Shown here piece by piece: positions 1 through 10,744 of a stretch of DNA of 64,000 nt. The DNA is from Stercorarius parasiticus (Eukaryota; Chordata; Aves; Charadriiformes; Stercorariidae). Position numbers and translations under genes: made by a program. How positions within the stretch are numbered: the first letter of the stretch is position 1; each line of letters begins with the position of its first letter. The notes under the pieces were generated by a model. The model ran no database searches, had not been told where the DNA came from, and saw only the letters and a program-made list of their open reading frames with translations. Where the stretch lies: NCBI GenBank assembly GCA_013396915.1, contig VWZL01002842.1:358706-422705 (forward strand), read 5' to 3'.

Positions 1-2462
1 GAAATGTTTGATTCTGTTACTCACGGTAGACTTCAGAGTGACTGTGTTTCCCAAGTGTTTAAGTCATTTGCTAACAAATCTATTAGAGTTTTGGGGGGAA
101 TTGTTTTGGTTTTGTTTATTTGTTTGTTTATTTCTTACCTACTTTGGAGCAAACTTGCATTTGTTTTGGAAGATTTTTCTGTTCTGTGATTGTTGAGACA
201 AGTAACCACGTCTTCTGGAGCACAAATGTTCCTTTCAACAATGAATTATTTGTTCTTCTACTTAGGGCAGTACTTATCGTTGTCCAGTGGGGGAACTATT
301 GAAGGGTTAAGGCTTTAGCGTTACCTTACTTGAACTCAAGCCTGTTATATTATTGCAACACTGCAAAATTTCAAACCATCTGTTAAGTTCCTTCTGAGAT
401 TTATGACTCAAGAGGGTTCTTGAAAGGGAATGAAGCTCACCCTGGCCCCAAGCTTCTTCCAACATAGGTAACACTGAAAGAAGTTTAATAACTGAAGTGT
501 GACCATCACCTTGTGTTTGGTTTTCTTCTCTAAAAAAGAAAAAAAAAGGAAAAAAAAACCTGCCAAATCCACATTTTTATTGTAAAGAATGATTGCCTGA
601 TCATGTTCTTTTTCATTCTTGTCCTTCTCTAGTATATTTGTTCAGCTCTAGAAGCATCTCAAAAGCAGGAATGCTAAAACGGAAGCACCTGCAAGAGTTC
701 TCTTCAGGAATGAATTTTCTCTGCTGATAACAGAAGTGGTTTTTCACTCAGTCTGTGCAGAAATTGATGTAAGTATGGCAGACCCAAATATGCACTAGTA
801 TTGCACTAGAATCATAATAAAGCTCTTCATTTCTTCAAGGATCCACTGGATCCAGTAATTTTGTATCACCTCAGTGTTCATTTTATAAATGTAAAGTCAA
901 TGTGAATTACTACTTGTAAACAAATTAAGTTTATTTCCATTCAATTTGAAGATGGGTAAATAGCCCCACATAATTTTTAAATATGTTGCTTCTAGTATAG
1001 CTAATATACATTAGCTAATAACCAGGCTAAAAGTAGCAAGTCATCCTGTAATTGTTTAATTCCTTAAAAGCACATAGGCTAGTAGTGGGTATAGCACGCT
1101 GAATTTGTCAGTACAGCCTTTGCATTTGTTTCTCTTCCCTGACAGCAGCTTCATTCTCTTGCTTGGGCTTTGGCCAACTCAAATTAACTACTTAGACTGA
1201 GGCATGTATTATAAGGATTGTGCCAGGTCTGCATAGTATTGGCAAGTTTTTGGAGAAAGCCTTGTGCCCCAGAGGTCTAACACGGGTAGCCAATTTGGAG
1301 TGAGTGTTAGGAACCCCATTCCTGTTCCCTACAACCGTTCGTTCTGGTGGTAATTCAAAGAAAGCCCTTCCTCTGGAAAAAGAAAAAAAAATTTTTTTTT
1401 GAGTTGGAACAGCCTCATGTCTCTTCCTTTGAGTGTCAGTGTATTATGAATAGATGTCTTATATATATAAAATCTGTTAAAGTATTATGGCAAGCTCAAT
1501 TTTGTATCCAGATGACTAACTTATACAGTGTTTGTGAAACATGATTTCTGAGCTTTTAACTTCAAGTTTTAGGTCCGTTCCATTAGCAAATTCAGAACAA
1601 AAGTTTGACTAGCATTTGTTATTTCATGGAAAACTTTTGAAATTATGACAGGCAGGCTGCTGGACACTTCATTAGTTTCTCTGATGCTTTTCTACTGAAG
1701 CCTTTGATAACTGCTAATCCAACAAAGGTTTAACATTATTTCTAAAGTCAGCTTCTCGTTTTCTCAGAAACCACCAGATGCTGGTTTCATCCCTTTTGCA
1801 ACTCTTGTCTTTTTAGTCTTATTTAAAATCACTGTGTCCGTTTCGGAGTTTTTTTAAACATGCTCGCATCTGCTCTTTTGTGTTTCATCAAGAAAAACCT
1901 GCTCACAATTTTATCTTCTTAAAAATAAATTCTGTGTCTCCTACTGGCAATTTATTTTCTTGATGTGAGAAGTTAGCTGGTAATTAGAGTCCTGAGGATC
2001 CTTTGTGTTCGAGGAGAATATGACAATGAGGTTGAATCCCTCTTTGTACTTACCTTGTGAAATAAATAGGGTTGTGTCAAAGTACTGTTCCTGAAGCACA
2101 GTATGGTAAAGAGACGTGCTTTTATTCGCAGATTCAGTACTTCCACCTGGCTGCTTTGTTGCCTGCTGCCTCTGCTTCTCTCTGCATTTTTTTAATCACT
2201 CTGCCTCAGAGATAGGCAGGCCTTTATGCAATTCAATGGAGTTGTCGAAACACCGTGCTCACGTCTGCCTGGTGCCAGCCTTTGTGCAGGGAAGTGGCCT
2301 GGGTTTGTTCTGCCCTGAAACTCCTCTTTCAGCAGTCTCCTTCCCTGGAGCTGCTCAGGGGCTGTCCCAGACATCTGGGAATCGGAGCGTTGGCAACAGC
2401 CCCGCCTTTCCAAGTCATTTAACCAAAGCATAACCTCTCCGAGAAGCTGTGTATGAAACACA
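1..2462. other. A+T-rich single-copy DNA, no gene seen
   Basis: I see no recognisable gene or RNA. There are A-rich runs near 530-560 and 1378-1402 and no tandem array. Open frames here are 60-105 codons at most, lie on both strands and match no family I know. The stretch from about 2150 to 2420 is clearly richer in G+C and leads directly into a CR1 3' tail, so it may be decayed repeat sequence I cannot name. Confidence 0.6.
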
Positions 2463-2531
2463 GTTGGACTAAGGCAAGATGACCTGAAGAGGTCCCTTCC
2501 AACCTCAACCAATCTGTGACTGATTCTGTAC
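2463..2531 (+). mobile_element. CR1 LINE 3'-tail remnant
   Basis: The sequence reads GTTGGACTAAGGCAAGATGACC, then GAGGTCCCTTCCAACCTCAACC, then a degenerate octamer pair (AATCTGTG, ATTCTGT). That order is the CR1 3' end: the ggactagatgacc block, the tcccttccaac block and the ATTCTGTG repeats. Only the last 70 or so bases are recognisable. There is an insertion in the first block and the octamers have decayed, so this is an old copy. Confidence 0.75.
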
Positions 2532-5500
2532 AGAAATTCCCAGATGGGAAATGTGGTGGCCCTCAGCTACCCACATAAAAAGTGGAACTAGGTACACATC
2601 TCCAGACAATGACCCACTGAAGATCTGATTGCTGTCTGCAAAACACTGTCTTCCTCCTTGTTGATGACAGTGGAAATGTCCCAGCTACCTTTCTCTGTTA
2701 ACACTTCATTTAGGTTGCATGACTCTCCCTTCATCTTCAGGTATAGATGTAGGTATTAGAGCAAAATGGTTTGCATGAATTTGAAGGGACATCTGATTTT
2801 AAAAGACACGTGTCTGAAGAGTTACAGTTACACTCTGGAATGAAGAACCTTGAAGCTGTCTGTATTTATTCATCTTATTTGATCTGATGACTAAATAAAC
2901 ACATCTCTATCCCCTCCTTCATAACTGAACTTTCATCTTTTCTGCTAGAGCATTTGTTTTCTTTTTGTGTTATTCTACACATCTTTTGGTATTAAGAAAT
3001 CAGTTTGAGGAACAAAATAAAAGGCAATTATTAAAATCTAAACTGTAGAATAAAGATATGTTCTATCTTTAATAGACAATTTAGAGTATAAATTTGTATA
3101 GAGTTAGGATGAACATTCGTAGCATGAACGTCTTTTTCATAATACTCTTATCTGAATAATTTGGGAATAGAAAGCAGATAATAAGTCATATAAATTTTTT
3201 TTGTATCTGTAGGCAATATTTAGGTCTTGAAAGCAAAGCAAGAAAGGAAAAAAAGTTTTCACTCTTAAAGCACCTCTGGTATTTCAAAGCTTTTCCCAGT
3301 ACTGTACTGGAGTAAAACCCGTATCTTTTGGGATGAAAACAAGAGTATAAAGATGAAGTTATATGTCTGAATCAGGGAGAATAGCAGTATCAACCTGTCT
3401 CTCAAACATCACATACGAGCTTTGTGACTGCCCACCTGTTGGATGTAGGTGTACATGTGCTCCCTTTCACGGATGATGACCAGTAATTCCATTTTTGCTG
3501 AAAGCAACACCATGTTTCTCTGTAAAGCTTCAATTCTGCAAGCCAAATGAGAAATTATTTTTGTCTGAAAAATCCAACCACTTTCGTCTGCAATATTTTC
3601 CTTTGAAATACCAGCATAATTTATCATAGAAAAATGGAGATCCAAGCTTTTAATTTTTGCTGCTTTTAAGTACATTTTAGGTATTGGTTTCACATGCTAC
3701 TACCTGAAAGAAACACAAAACCAAAAGTGTCGTTTTCAAATTCCCTTTTGTAACTGCTCCTCAGTCTTTCGGTATGTTTTTTAATGAGTTATTCTGTTTC
3801 CATGGAGCTGTACGAATTAGTAGACATCTGGGTAGGGAAACAAGAACAAAAAGGCACAAAACTAGAGTGCGTATCTTTTCTGACATTTTCAGAAGAAAAA
3901 TACGGTATTTTCTTTCACTATCAGGAATGTAAAAATGGGCACATTCTGAGTGTTTTGAAAGTTTCGGTTACTCTTCAGGCAGAAGTGTCATTATTGGAGC
4001 ACTTCAGCAGAGCTCTTTTCTCCCCATTGAATTTTAAGCATTCAGCAGATTATGGCAGCTGCAACAGGGTTTAGATTTCATCCCTTCTTTGTTGAAGAGC
4101 AAAAGAATTCCCTTTCAGTGAAAATAGCATCAACAATACTTCTCTGTATTTGTGGGACTTTTGTCATCTTTTTGTGGTTGAGGACACTGTTTGTAACACA
4201 AGATTTTCCTTATTGTTCAGGTATGCTGTGGCACGATCACATTGAAAAGATTCATCAATCAATCCATCAATCTCTGTATGCCTATACAATGACTCATCAG
4301 TTAATCAGTGTGCTAATTTAATTGCTACTTGCCCCTTGCCAGGTTAGTAAAGATGCCATTGTGGTCCCCATAAATTAAAAATAGTACTGTGCTAATGTAA
4401 TAGCAGTTGCAATTAATTATTCATAAATTCTTATTTATGTGATTATTATTTTGACTGTGATGTAAATGATATTTAAACCCTAGGCTCTATTTTTGGAAAA
4501 CTTAATAGCAAAGAAAGAATTGCCATTTAATCTGAGGTGAGTGGAATCTCTAAAGAATAAAGAGAGAAAATAAAAGTGACTGTGATCCACATCCTATTCT
4601 TTTCTTCAGGTCCATGGACCATTACATAGTGAAAAGGTTAACAATTTGCCTGTCAAATAACTAGCTTCAGGTTGTTCTGCTTTAAAAATGCATTTGTTAT
4701 CTTCTTGAGTGCTGGAAACTACCTAGACAACTTTTCTATCCTTATAACCCTCAAATAACACTGAGACAATAAAACAAAAAGAAAAAAGGTGGGAGCTCTA
4801 CACATTAAAAATAATTCAAGACAGAAATAGCTAACTAGAGGTGACAAAGTAAGACTTTCTGTCTGTGGACATTTGTACTTTGCAGTGATTTTCTGCTGAC
4901 TCTAGTAGCAGTACCCAGGCTCTCCCTGCTACCCCTATACTCCCACCCCCAGAGGATGCAAAGAGACTGTGAGGTATTTCATTATTAACACATATATAAA
5001 GGAGGGACACATGATCTCTCTGTAATTCTTGGATTTTGGGCAATAGCATCTGGCACACTAGAAGGTATCAGAGTTATTCAGGCTTAAAACTAATCAGGAT
5101 CCTTTGTTAGGGTGGACGGTTTGGATGATTTCTTGAGCAGCCTGACCCTGAATCCCAAGCTGTAGTATAGCTCTGCCTTCCAATTCCCTTCTCCTTTTTC
5201 ATTATATTCTGCAAGGAAAAATGCCCAGATGTTTAGATAAAAATGTTGTGGCAGCTGCTCAAAGTGGTACGTTGTAATTGCACTCACTTCTTTGGTCTCT
5301 CTTGTTTCTTGAGAATTGTATCAGAAGTCCAGGTTGGTGGAAAGCACAAGGGGCTTCAGCAGAAGTGTTGACATGATACAAGTAATACAGAAAAATAGCC
5401 ACTAGATACGGTAGCCCTAAAAGGGGCTGAACAAAGGGAGACAGCAAAAGATTTCCATCTATACTAAATTTTGTTTTGCCAACTCTATTAAGATGACTAT

Positions 5501-8040
5501 CCACAGCATTCTCACTACATTAAGATCAGTGAAGACTGCACGGTCTGAACCCCAGGAAAATACTTTTTCTAAAAGCTGGTAAATATTCTAACCAATATAA
5601 TAAAACGGAATCTCTTCGGGGGGAATCACGACACCTAGAATGGGTAAATTATTTTTGTGAAGAATCTGCAACATCCTATTTAATTCTGCTGCTTTGGGTT
5701 GCTATGATAAATACATGCTGGTTTTGAAACAAAATTAGTAATGTAGCCATGTAATAGAAAAAACAGGTTTTCACATTTTGATTAAAAACAATACCTCACA
5801 TTTGTCCTGCACTGCCCCAAAGTGCAATTACAGGCACTTCACACAGTCTTTTTTGGATTAGAAGCGCTACATCCCTTCCCATGAGCAACACGAGAACAGT
5901 GGGGTTTGGGGTTTTCTCCTTATAGCTGTTAAAAAGCAGATGAACTCTTTTCCCTAGCTGCAATTTAAGGGGAAAAAATGAGGGATATAATGTAATTACC
6001 AGCACTGGAATCTTGCCAGGATGCTGGACCTTATTTCCCTGAATTCCTCAAAGAAAGTGTCATGGGACCCTTTAATTATAAGCAATCAGGACCACAGTTC
6101 CATATCTGACATGAAAGGCTCTGCCTCCAGCAACATAGAGCATCAGTCTGGGCATTTGCTCAGTACTGACTCAAAATTGCCATCTAATGACTCATAGTCA
6201 TATTTTCTGTTGTTTTGTGGTGGGTTTTTTGTTTTGTTTTTTTTTTTTTAATTTTGCTATGTACCTAGAGCTTGTCACAATATCTTAATAGCCAACATAT
6301 GTACATTTTACAACGCTCTGTTCTACAGTCAGTAAAACAAGATCAGCCAGTACGTATAATCCAGTCTATACTCCTTAGCACCATTTTGTAGGGGAAGTGT
6401 GTGGAAAATGTAAAGCAATATTTTTATCTTTGTTCATGTGATTTCATGTGGCAGAAAGTAGGATGGAACTGGTATTTTAATTACAAGGAGTTTTAATAAC
6501 ATTTGTGTATGATAAAGAGTTACAAATTCAGCAGAAAAGAACTGTAAATTAGAAAGCAATGTTCCATCATACTATCCTGGTTATAAAATGTGTCAGAGAT
6601 TCTTCTACAACTCACTGAGAAAAGATATATCCACACTCCAGTAATGACGCTGATCAACATCTACCAATGAAAAATATTACTTCATGTGAAATCTGAATTT
6701 CCTCAGAATGTTGATAAAGCAAGTCCTGTTACTCTTGTGCAAAAAGGTGTCACTGGTATTTTCAAAGAGGAGGACGATAAACTCAAAAAAAATGAAAGTG
6801 AAAAAGGAAATTTAATGAGCTTGCTCTCATAGAATTATTTTTACAACATACATCAAATAGTTGATGAAGATAGAATAAATGGATTGTGGTTCAGGTGCCA
6901 GTTTAATGAAATAACTTTGTAAATTCCTTGATTTGAGGTGTGCAGGTGGAAAAAATCATGTATGTGTAAAAATCTTCCCATCCCAAACCATGAACAGCTC
7001 TAGTTTTTACTTTCATAAGGGAGAACTGGTAATAGAATATCAGCTGTAGAAAGCATAGAAAATATCTTTATTCATATACTAACCACTTAGAAAAAACCCA
7101 CAAAATTTATTAGATAGTATGTGCATTTAACTTTTAATTTATCTCATTCCCGTTTATATGCAGAGGATGTGGTAAAATCAATGATCTGCATGGGTAAATG
7201 AAATCAACATCAACATGCTGACTTCATCAACATGAAAACAAAATCAACATCAGCGCTGCTTAGTGAAATCACTTTAGAAATTACTTTCATTTCTCAGGTT
7301 GTTTTCCACTTTAGAAATCATGCTACTTAGGCTTTCTTTTTCTAAAATTCCTATCAAGCTGTTAACTTTGTAAAATAGAAAAATCCCAGCCAGTGGATGC
7401 CTGGAGAGAAGGAGGTGGGCGTCGCCATTATTCTCCTGTGTCAAGGAGGAGTGTGCATAAGGAGGTTTCTTTCTTCAGATGAGGACTATGTAATGATTTA
7501 AAACCTGTATTTATTCTACTTCCTCTAGCACTGAGTTTAGCTTTAGCCTGTCTGGTCTTTGATTTACAGTAAGTCAGCTCCTTTGCACTGTAAGGCAGTA
7601 ACAACATAAGGTTGTATAATAACAGTTTTATACAAGAGTTGCACCACTTTTGGACAACTGGTTTAAGTCAGCTGAGGTAAGACATTGTTGCGTCCAGTGA
7701 GATTAAAGGCTGTGTGATTGCCTTGAATAACTAGGCTGGTGCTCAGTGCAGTGAGAGCCTTTTCGAAGTGCTGTTGAAGCGCAGTGGACATCAGCATCCT
7801 TAAAACTGGTCACATAATCTTTGACCTCAGAAGTGAGGAGGATCAGGCCCCTAGCTTCATTACACACAAGTTACTTGGAAGAAGCTTACATGTGTGAAAG
7901 TGGGACAGAACAAGACAGACTTTCGTCTGAATTTTATAGTTATTTTTGACAGAAATTCACCTGTAGCAATGTGGTTATCTAGGCAAATTCTTGTCTGTTT
8001 GTATCAACTAAATTTAGGTTATACTGGTATAATCTATACA
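2532..8040. other. Single-copy DNA between CR1 copies, no gene recognised
   Basis: Mostly A+T-rich unique sequence. Visible small features are a T-rich tract near 6222-6250, a cluster of short direct repeats at 7201-7252, and a TAATTA-rich block near 4375-4465. Minus-strand segments 3436-3696 and 5800-5957 are open and bounded by splice-like signals, but their translations match nothing I recognise. I treat them as cryptic exons, not genes. Confidence 0.55.
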
Positions 8041-8046
8041 GCCCAG

Positions 8047-8490
8047 ATGATCAAAGGGCTGGAGCACCTCTCCTATGAAGACAGGCTGAGAGAGTTGGGG
8101 CTGTTCAGCCCAGAGAAGAGAAGGCTCTGGGGAGACCTTATAGCGGCCTTCCAGTACCTGAAGGGGCCTATAGGAAAGCTGGGGAGGGGCTGTTTGCAAG
8201 GGCAGGTAGCGATAGGATGAGGGGCAATGGTTTTAACTAGAGCAGGGTAGGTTTAGATTAGACATTAGGAAGAAGTTCTTTACAATGAGGGTGGTGAAAT
8301 ACTGCAACAGGTTGTCCAGAGAGGTGGTGGAGGCCCCATCCCTGGAGACATTCAAGGTCAGGCTTGATGAGGCTCTGAGCAACCTGATCTAGTTGAAGAT
8401 GTCCCTGCTTACTGCAGGGGGGTTGGACTAGATGACCTTTAAACCCAACACATTCTATGATTCTATGATTCTATGATTCTATGATTCTAT
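8047..8490 (+). mobile_element. CR1 LINE, 5'-truncated, 3' end intact
   Basis: A non-LTR retrotransposon fragment carrying the end of ORF2 (the reverse-transcriptase protein) and the short 3' UTR. Motifs typical of the CR1 ORF2 C-terminus can be read ([20 protein letters not shown] and a block like [20 protein letters not shown]), but single-base deletions break the frame after about residue 50 of the visible part. The 3' end has the GGGGGGTTGGACTAGATGACC block and nearly five ATTCTATG octamers (8452-8490). About a dozen bases present in the sister copy at 63.6 kb are missing just before the octamers. It was truncated at the 5' end on insertion, as is usual for CR1, and cannot move. Confidence 0.95.
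8452..8490 (+). repeat. ATTCTATG octamer array (CR1 3' terminus)
   Basis: About 4.9 copies of the 8-base unit ATTCTATG end the CR1 element. This is the element's own 3' terminal repeat, thought to take part in target-primed reverse transcription, and not an independent microsatellite. The next base pairs (ACTCCTC) are flanking DNA. Five units is a large number for a CR1 tail and could vary in length between individuals. Confidence 0.9.
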
Positions 8491-10570
8491 ACTCCTCTTT
8501 GTGGGGATGTCAAGCTGAAAGCAGGTCAGGACAGATGTGTTCGCAGATGTAATTGTCAAATTTCCAGGACATATGTAGGTGGCCTCCTATGAGGGAGACC
8601 AAAATTTAACAAGCCAATAACAGATAAATAGGAAAAGTGGCATTCGACAGAAATACAACTGTGTGTTGTGTGAAAAATGTATAATCTGGAAAAAGAAACC
8701 TGATGGCATGATGTTATAGAGATTGTAATACCAAGTGCCTTGGTACGCTTACTTGAAGTAAGGGTTGTTGTTATTACTACTTTGCTAACTTTTAAACAAA
8801 CAAACTATAACCCGGGTCTGGAACATTACCACAGTGGTGCTCCAGGGAATGATTTAAGTGGAATAAAGATATACTAGCCCGTTAATTGTTAGCGATTTAG
8901 TTGTAGTTGTGAGATATTACTTCGCTGGACGAGTAAAAGAAAAGGGCAAGTAATGAAAGACATGCTTTTACTGGGAGGACCCACCTCCTCATTTAGTCAG
9001 TCAAGGGTTGTTATCCCTTTATTACCCTGTAATTTGAGGGCAAGTTCGGTGAACAACTGTGGAGGCCATTAGGAGCTGTCATGGAGAATTTATTTGCCTT
9101 TGAATGGAAGGTGGAAGCGGTATAGCAGAGGCTGTGCTGCTTCAAAGTGGATAATTCTCCTTTTGCAAGCTTTTTAATACTATGTTTATTGTTTCCTAGT
9201 ATGTCTCCCTAGACTGTTGTTTGCTGCCTTTGCTGCTCTTGTCAGGAATAAAATTTATAGAAGTGTGGCCCAGGAGAACCAATCTTATTTTGTGTAGTGA
9301 CTATGCTAGCAGCGCACAGTGTGTCTTACTGTAAACTTGCAGAAAAGAGTAAAATCCACACCTCTTCAGAAGCTAAGGTCTGGTGACTTTTTTTTTTTCT
9401 TCACTGCTGTAAAATACAGGTAGTTGTGCTAAAATAAACTCTTTCTTACAGTGTTTTAACTCCAGAGCAAATCTCATCAAAGTTTATAAACGTAAATTAG
9501 GTCAGTTAAGCTGTTACCTCCTAGTTTAACAGTATAAGCATCTGACTTGCTATGAAACCAGTTGTTGCTCTTGCATTTCCTGAAGTGTAACAGACATCTT
9601 GAACACAAGAGCAAAATCTGGTACTGGCTTTAAACAATGCATTATATGAACTTAAAAAGGCATAAGAAGATATGTTAATTTAGAGAAGAGTCTGACAGCA
9701 ATAAATTCATCCAGTTGCAAAGGTAGGGGAATTTTATCCTGGAAGAACCGGTTCTAATCAAGAAGTGGAAACAACAGTTTTGCTCTGACTGTGTTTTTAG
9801 GGTAAGGAAGGGAGAGAGGGAGATCCTTTTTTAACAGGCACTGTATATTAGACATGAAGGATATCTGTAAGTAAAGATACAATTTCCAAAGCTCATGTCA
9901 CCAGTACTTTATGTAATTCACATGTGGATGTGCTGGATTACAGGAATATTTGAGGAATGTATTTTTTTTATTCTAAATTAAGTCAATCTTTGGGTTTTGG
10001 GACACTTTACAGGTATGCAATTTCCTTACCAGGGTTCCTTTTGTAAATGTCTCAGAGAAAGAAAATTAAAAAAACATAAATGGACATGAAAGTATCTGAA
10101 GAAAAAAAACTTTTTCGGATACGAAGTCAGCCGGTGCTGCATTCAAAGGCCTTAAAGTCATGGTCATCTAAGGCTAAGTTTGAGACTTGTGTATTTCTCT
10201 TCCCAGTTAATGTTCCTTTGGTTACCACTCAGTATTGAAAATGTATGGGTCTCATTATGGCATTGATACCGTTTATTCAAGTAAACATAAATTGACAGTT
10301 GCAGTACGTCTGTGCAGATTTATATGGACTAATTTACCCATTCTTCTTAATGCTTTATCAAGATAGGGATTTTTAAATGGATGTCTGTGCATTCATTATC
10401 AGGCTTACTCGCTGATTTTAAACACTGTTTTGTTTTCCTGAAAAGTGCAGTGTTTTTGAAATACTACAGAATTAATCTAAATTCTCTAAAAACTGTAGTT
10501 AAACTAAGTCTGCACTGTCATTCATCTGAAAAAAATGTTTATAGATGCACAAAATAATTCCTGTTCATAG
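8491..10570. other. Single-copy DNA, no gene seen
   Basis: Unique A+T-rich sequence with short homopolymer runs (T run near 9390-9401). No ORF of even 60 codons is present on either strand apart from the CR1 flank, and no RNA gene or tandem repeat was noticed. Confidence 0.65.
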
Positions 10571-10572
10571 AG

Positions 10573-10744
10573 GTTTCCCAGGGAAGTGGTCACGGCACCA
10601 AGCCTGTCAGAGTTCAAGGAGCATCTGGATGACACTCTTAGTTGTATGGTTTAGTTTTAGGTAGTCCTGCAAGGAGCAGGGCGTTGGACTTGACAATCCT
10701 TATGGGTTCCTTCCAACTTGAGATAGCCTATGATTCTATGATCT
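10573..10744 (+). mobile_element. CR1 LINE 3' fragment, different subfamily
   Basis: This starts with GAAGTGGTCACGGCACCAAG, followed by a SELKEHLDD-like stretch (CR1 ORF2 C-terminus). It ends in GTTGGACTTGACAATCC...GGTTCCTTCCAACTT and one and a half ATTCTATG octamers. The GTGGTCACGGC and CAAGCCTGTCAGAGTTCAAGG wording is typical of a CR1 subfamily distinct from the two other types in this window. About 170 bases survive, with no open frame of use. Confidence 0.88.

Noticed and set aside
6222..6250. Poly-T tract as the tail of a retroposed gene
   Set aside because: No gene-like sequence on the expected side and no target-site duplication seen.
8014..8199. Minus-strand ORF of 61 codons
   Set aside because: It is the antisense shadow of the CR1 copy at 8.05-8.49 kb.
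8452..8490. Independent ATTCTATG microsatellite
   Set aside because: It is the terminal octamer array of the CR1 element, explained by that element.
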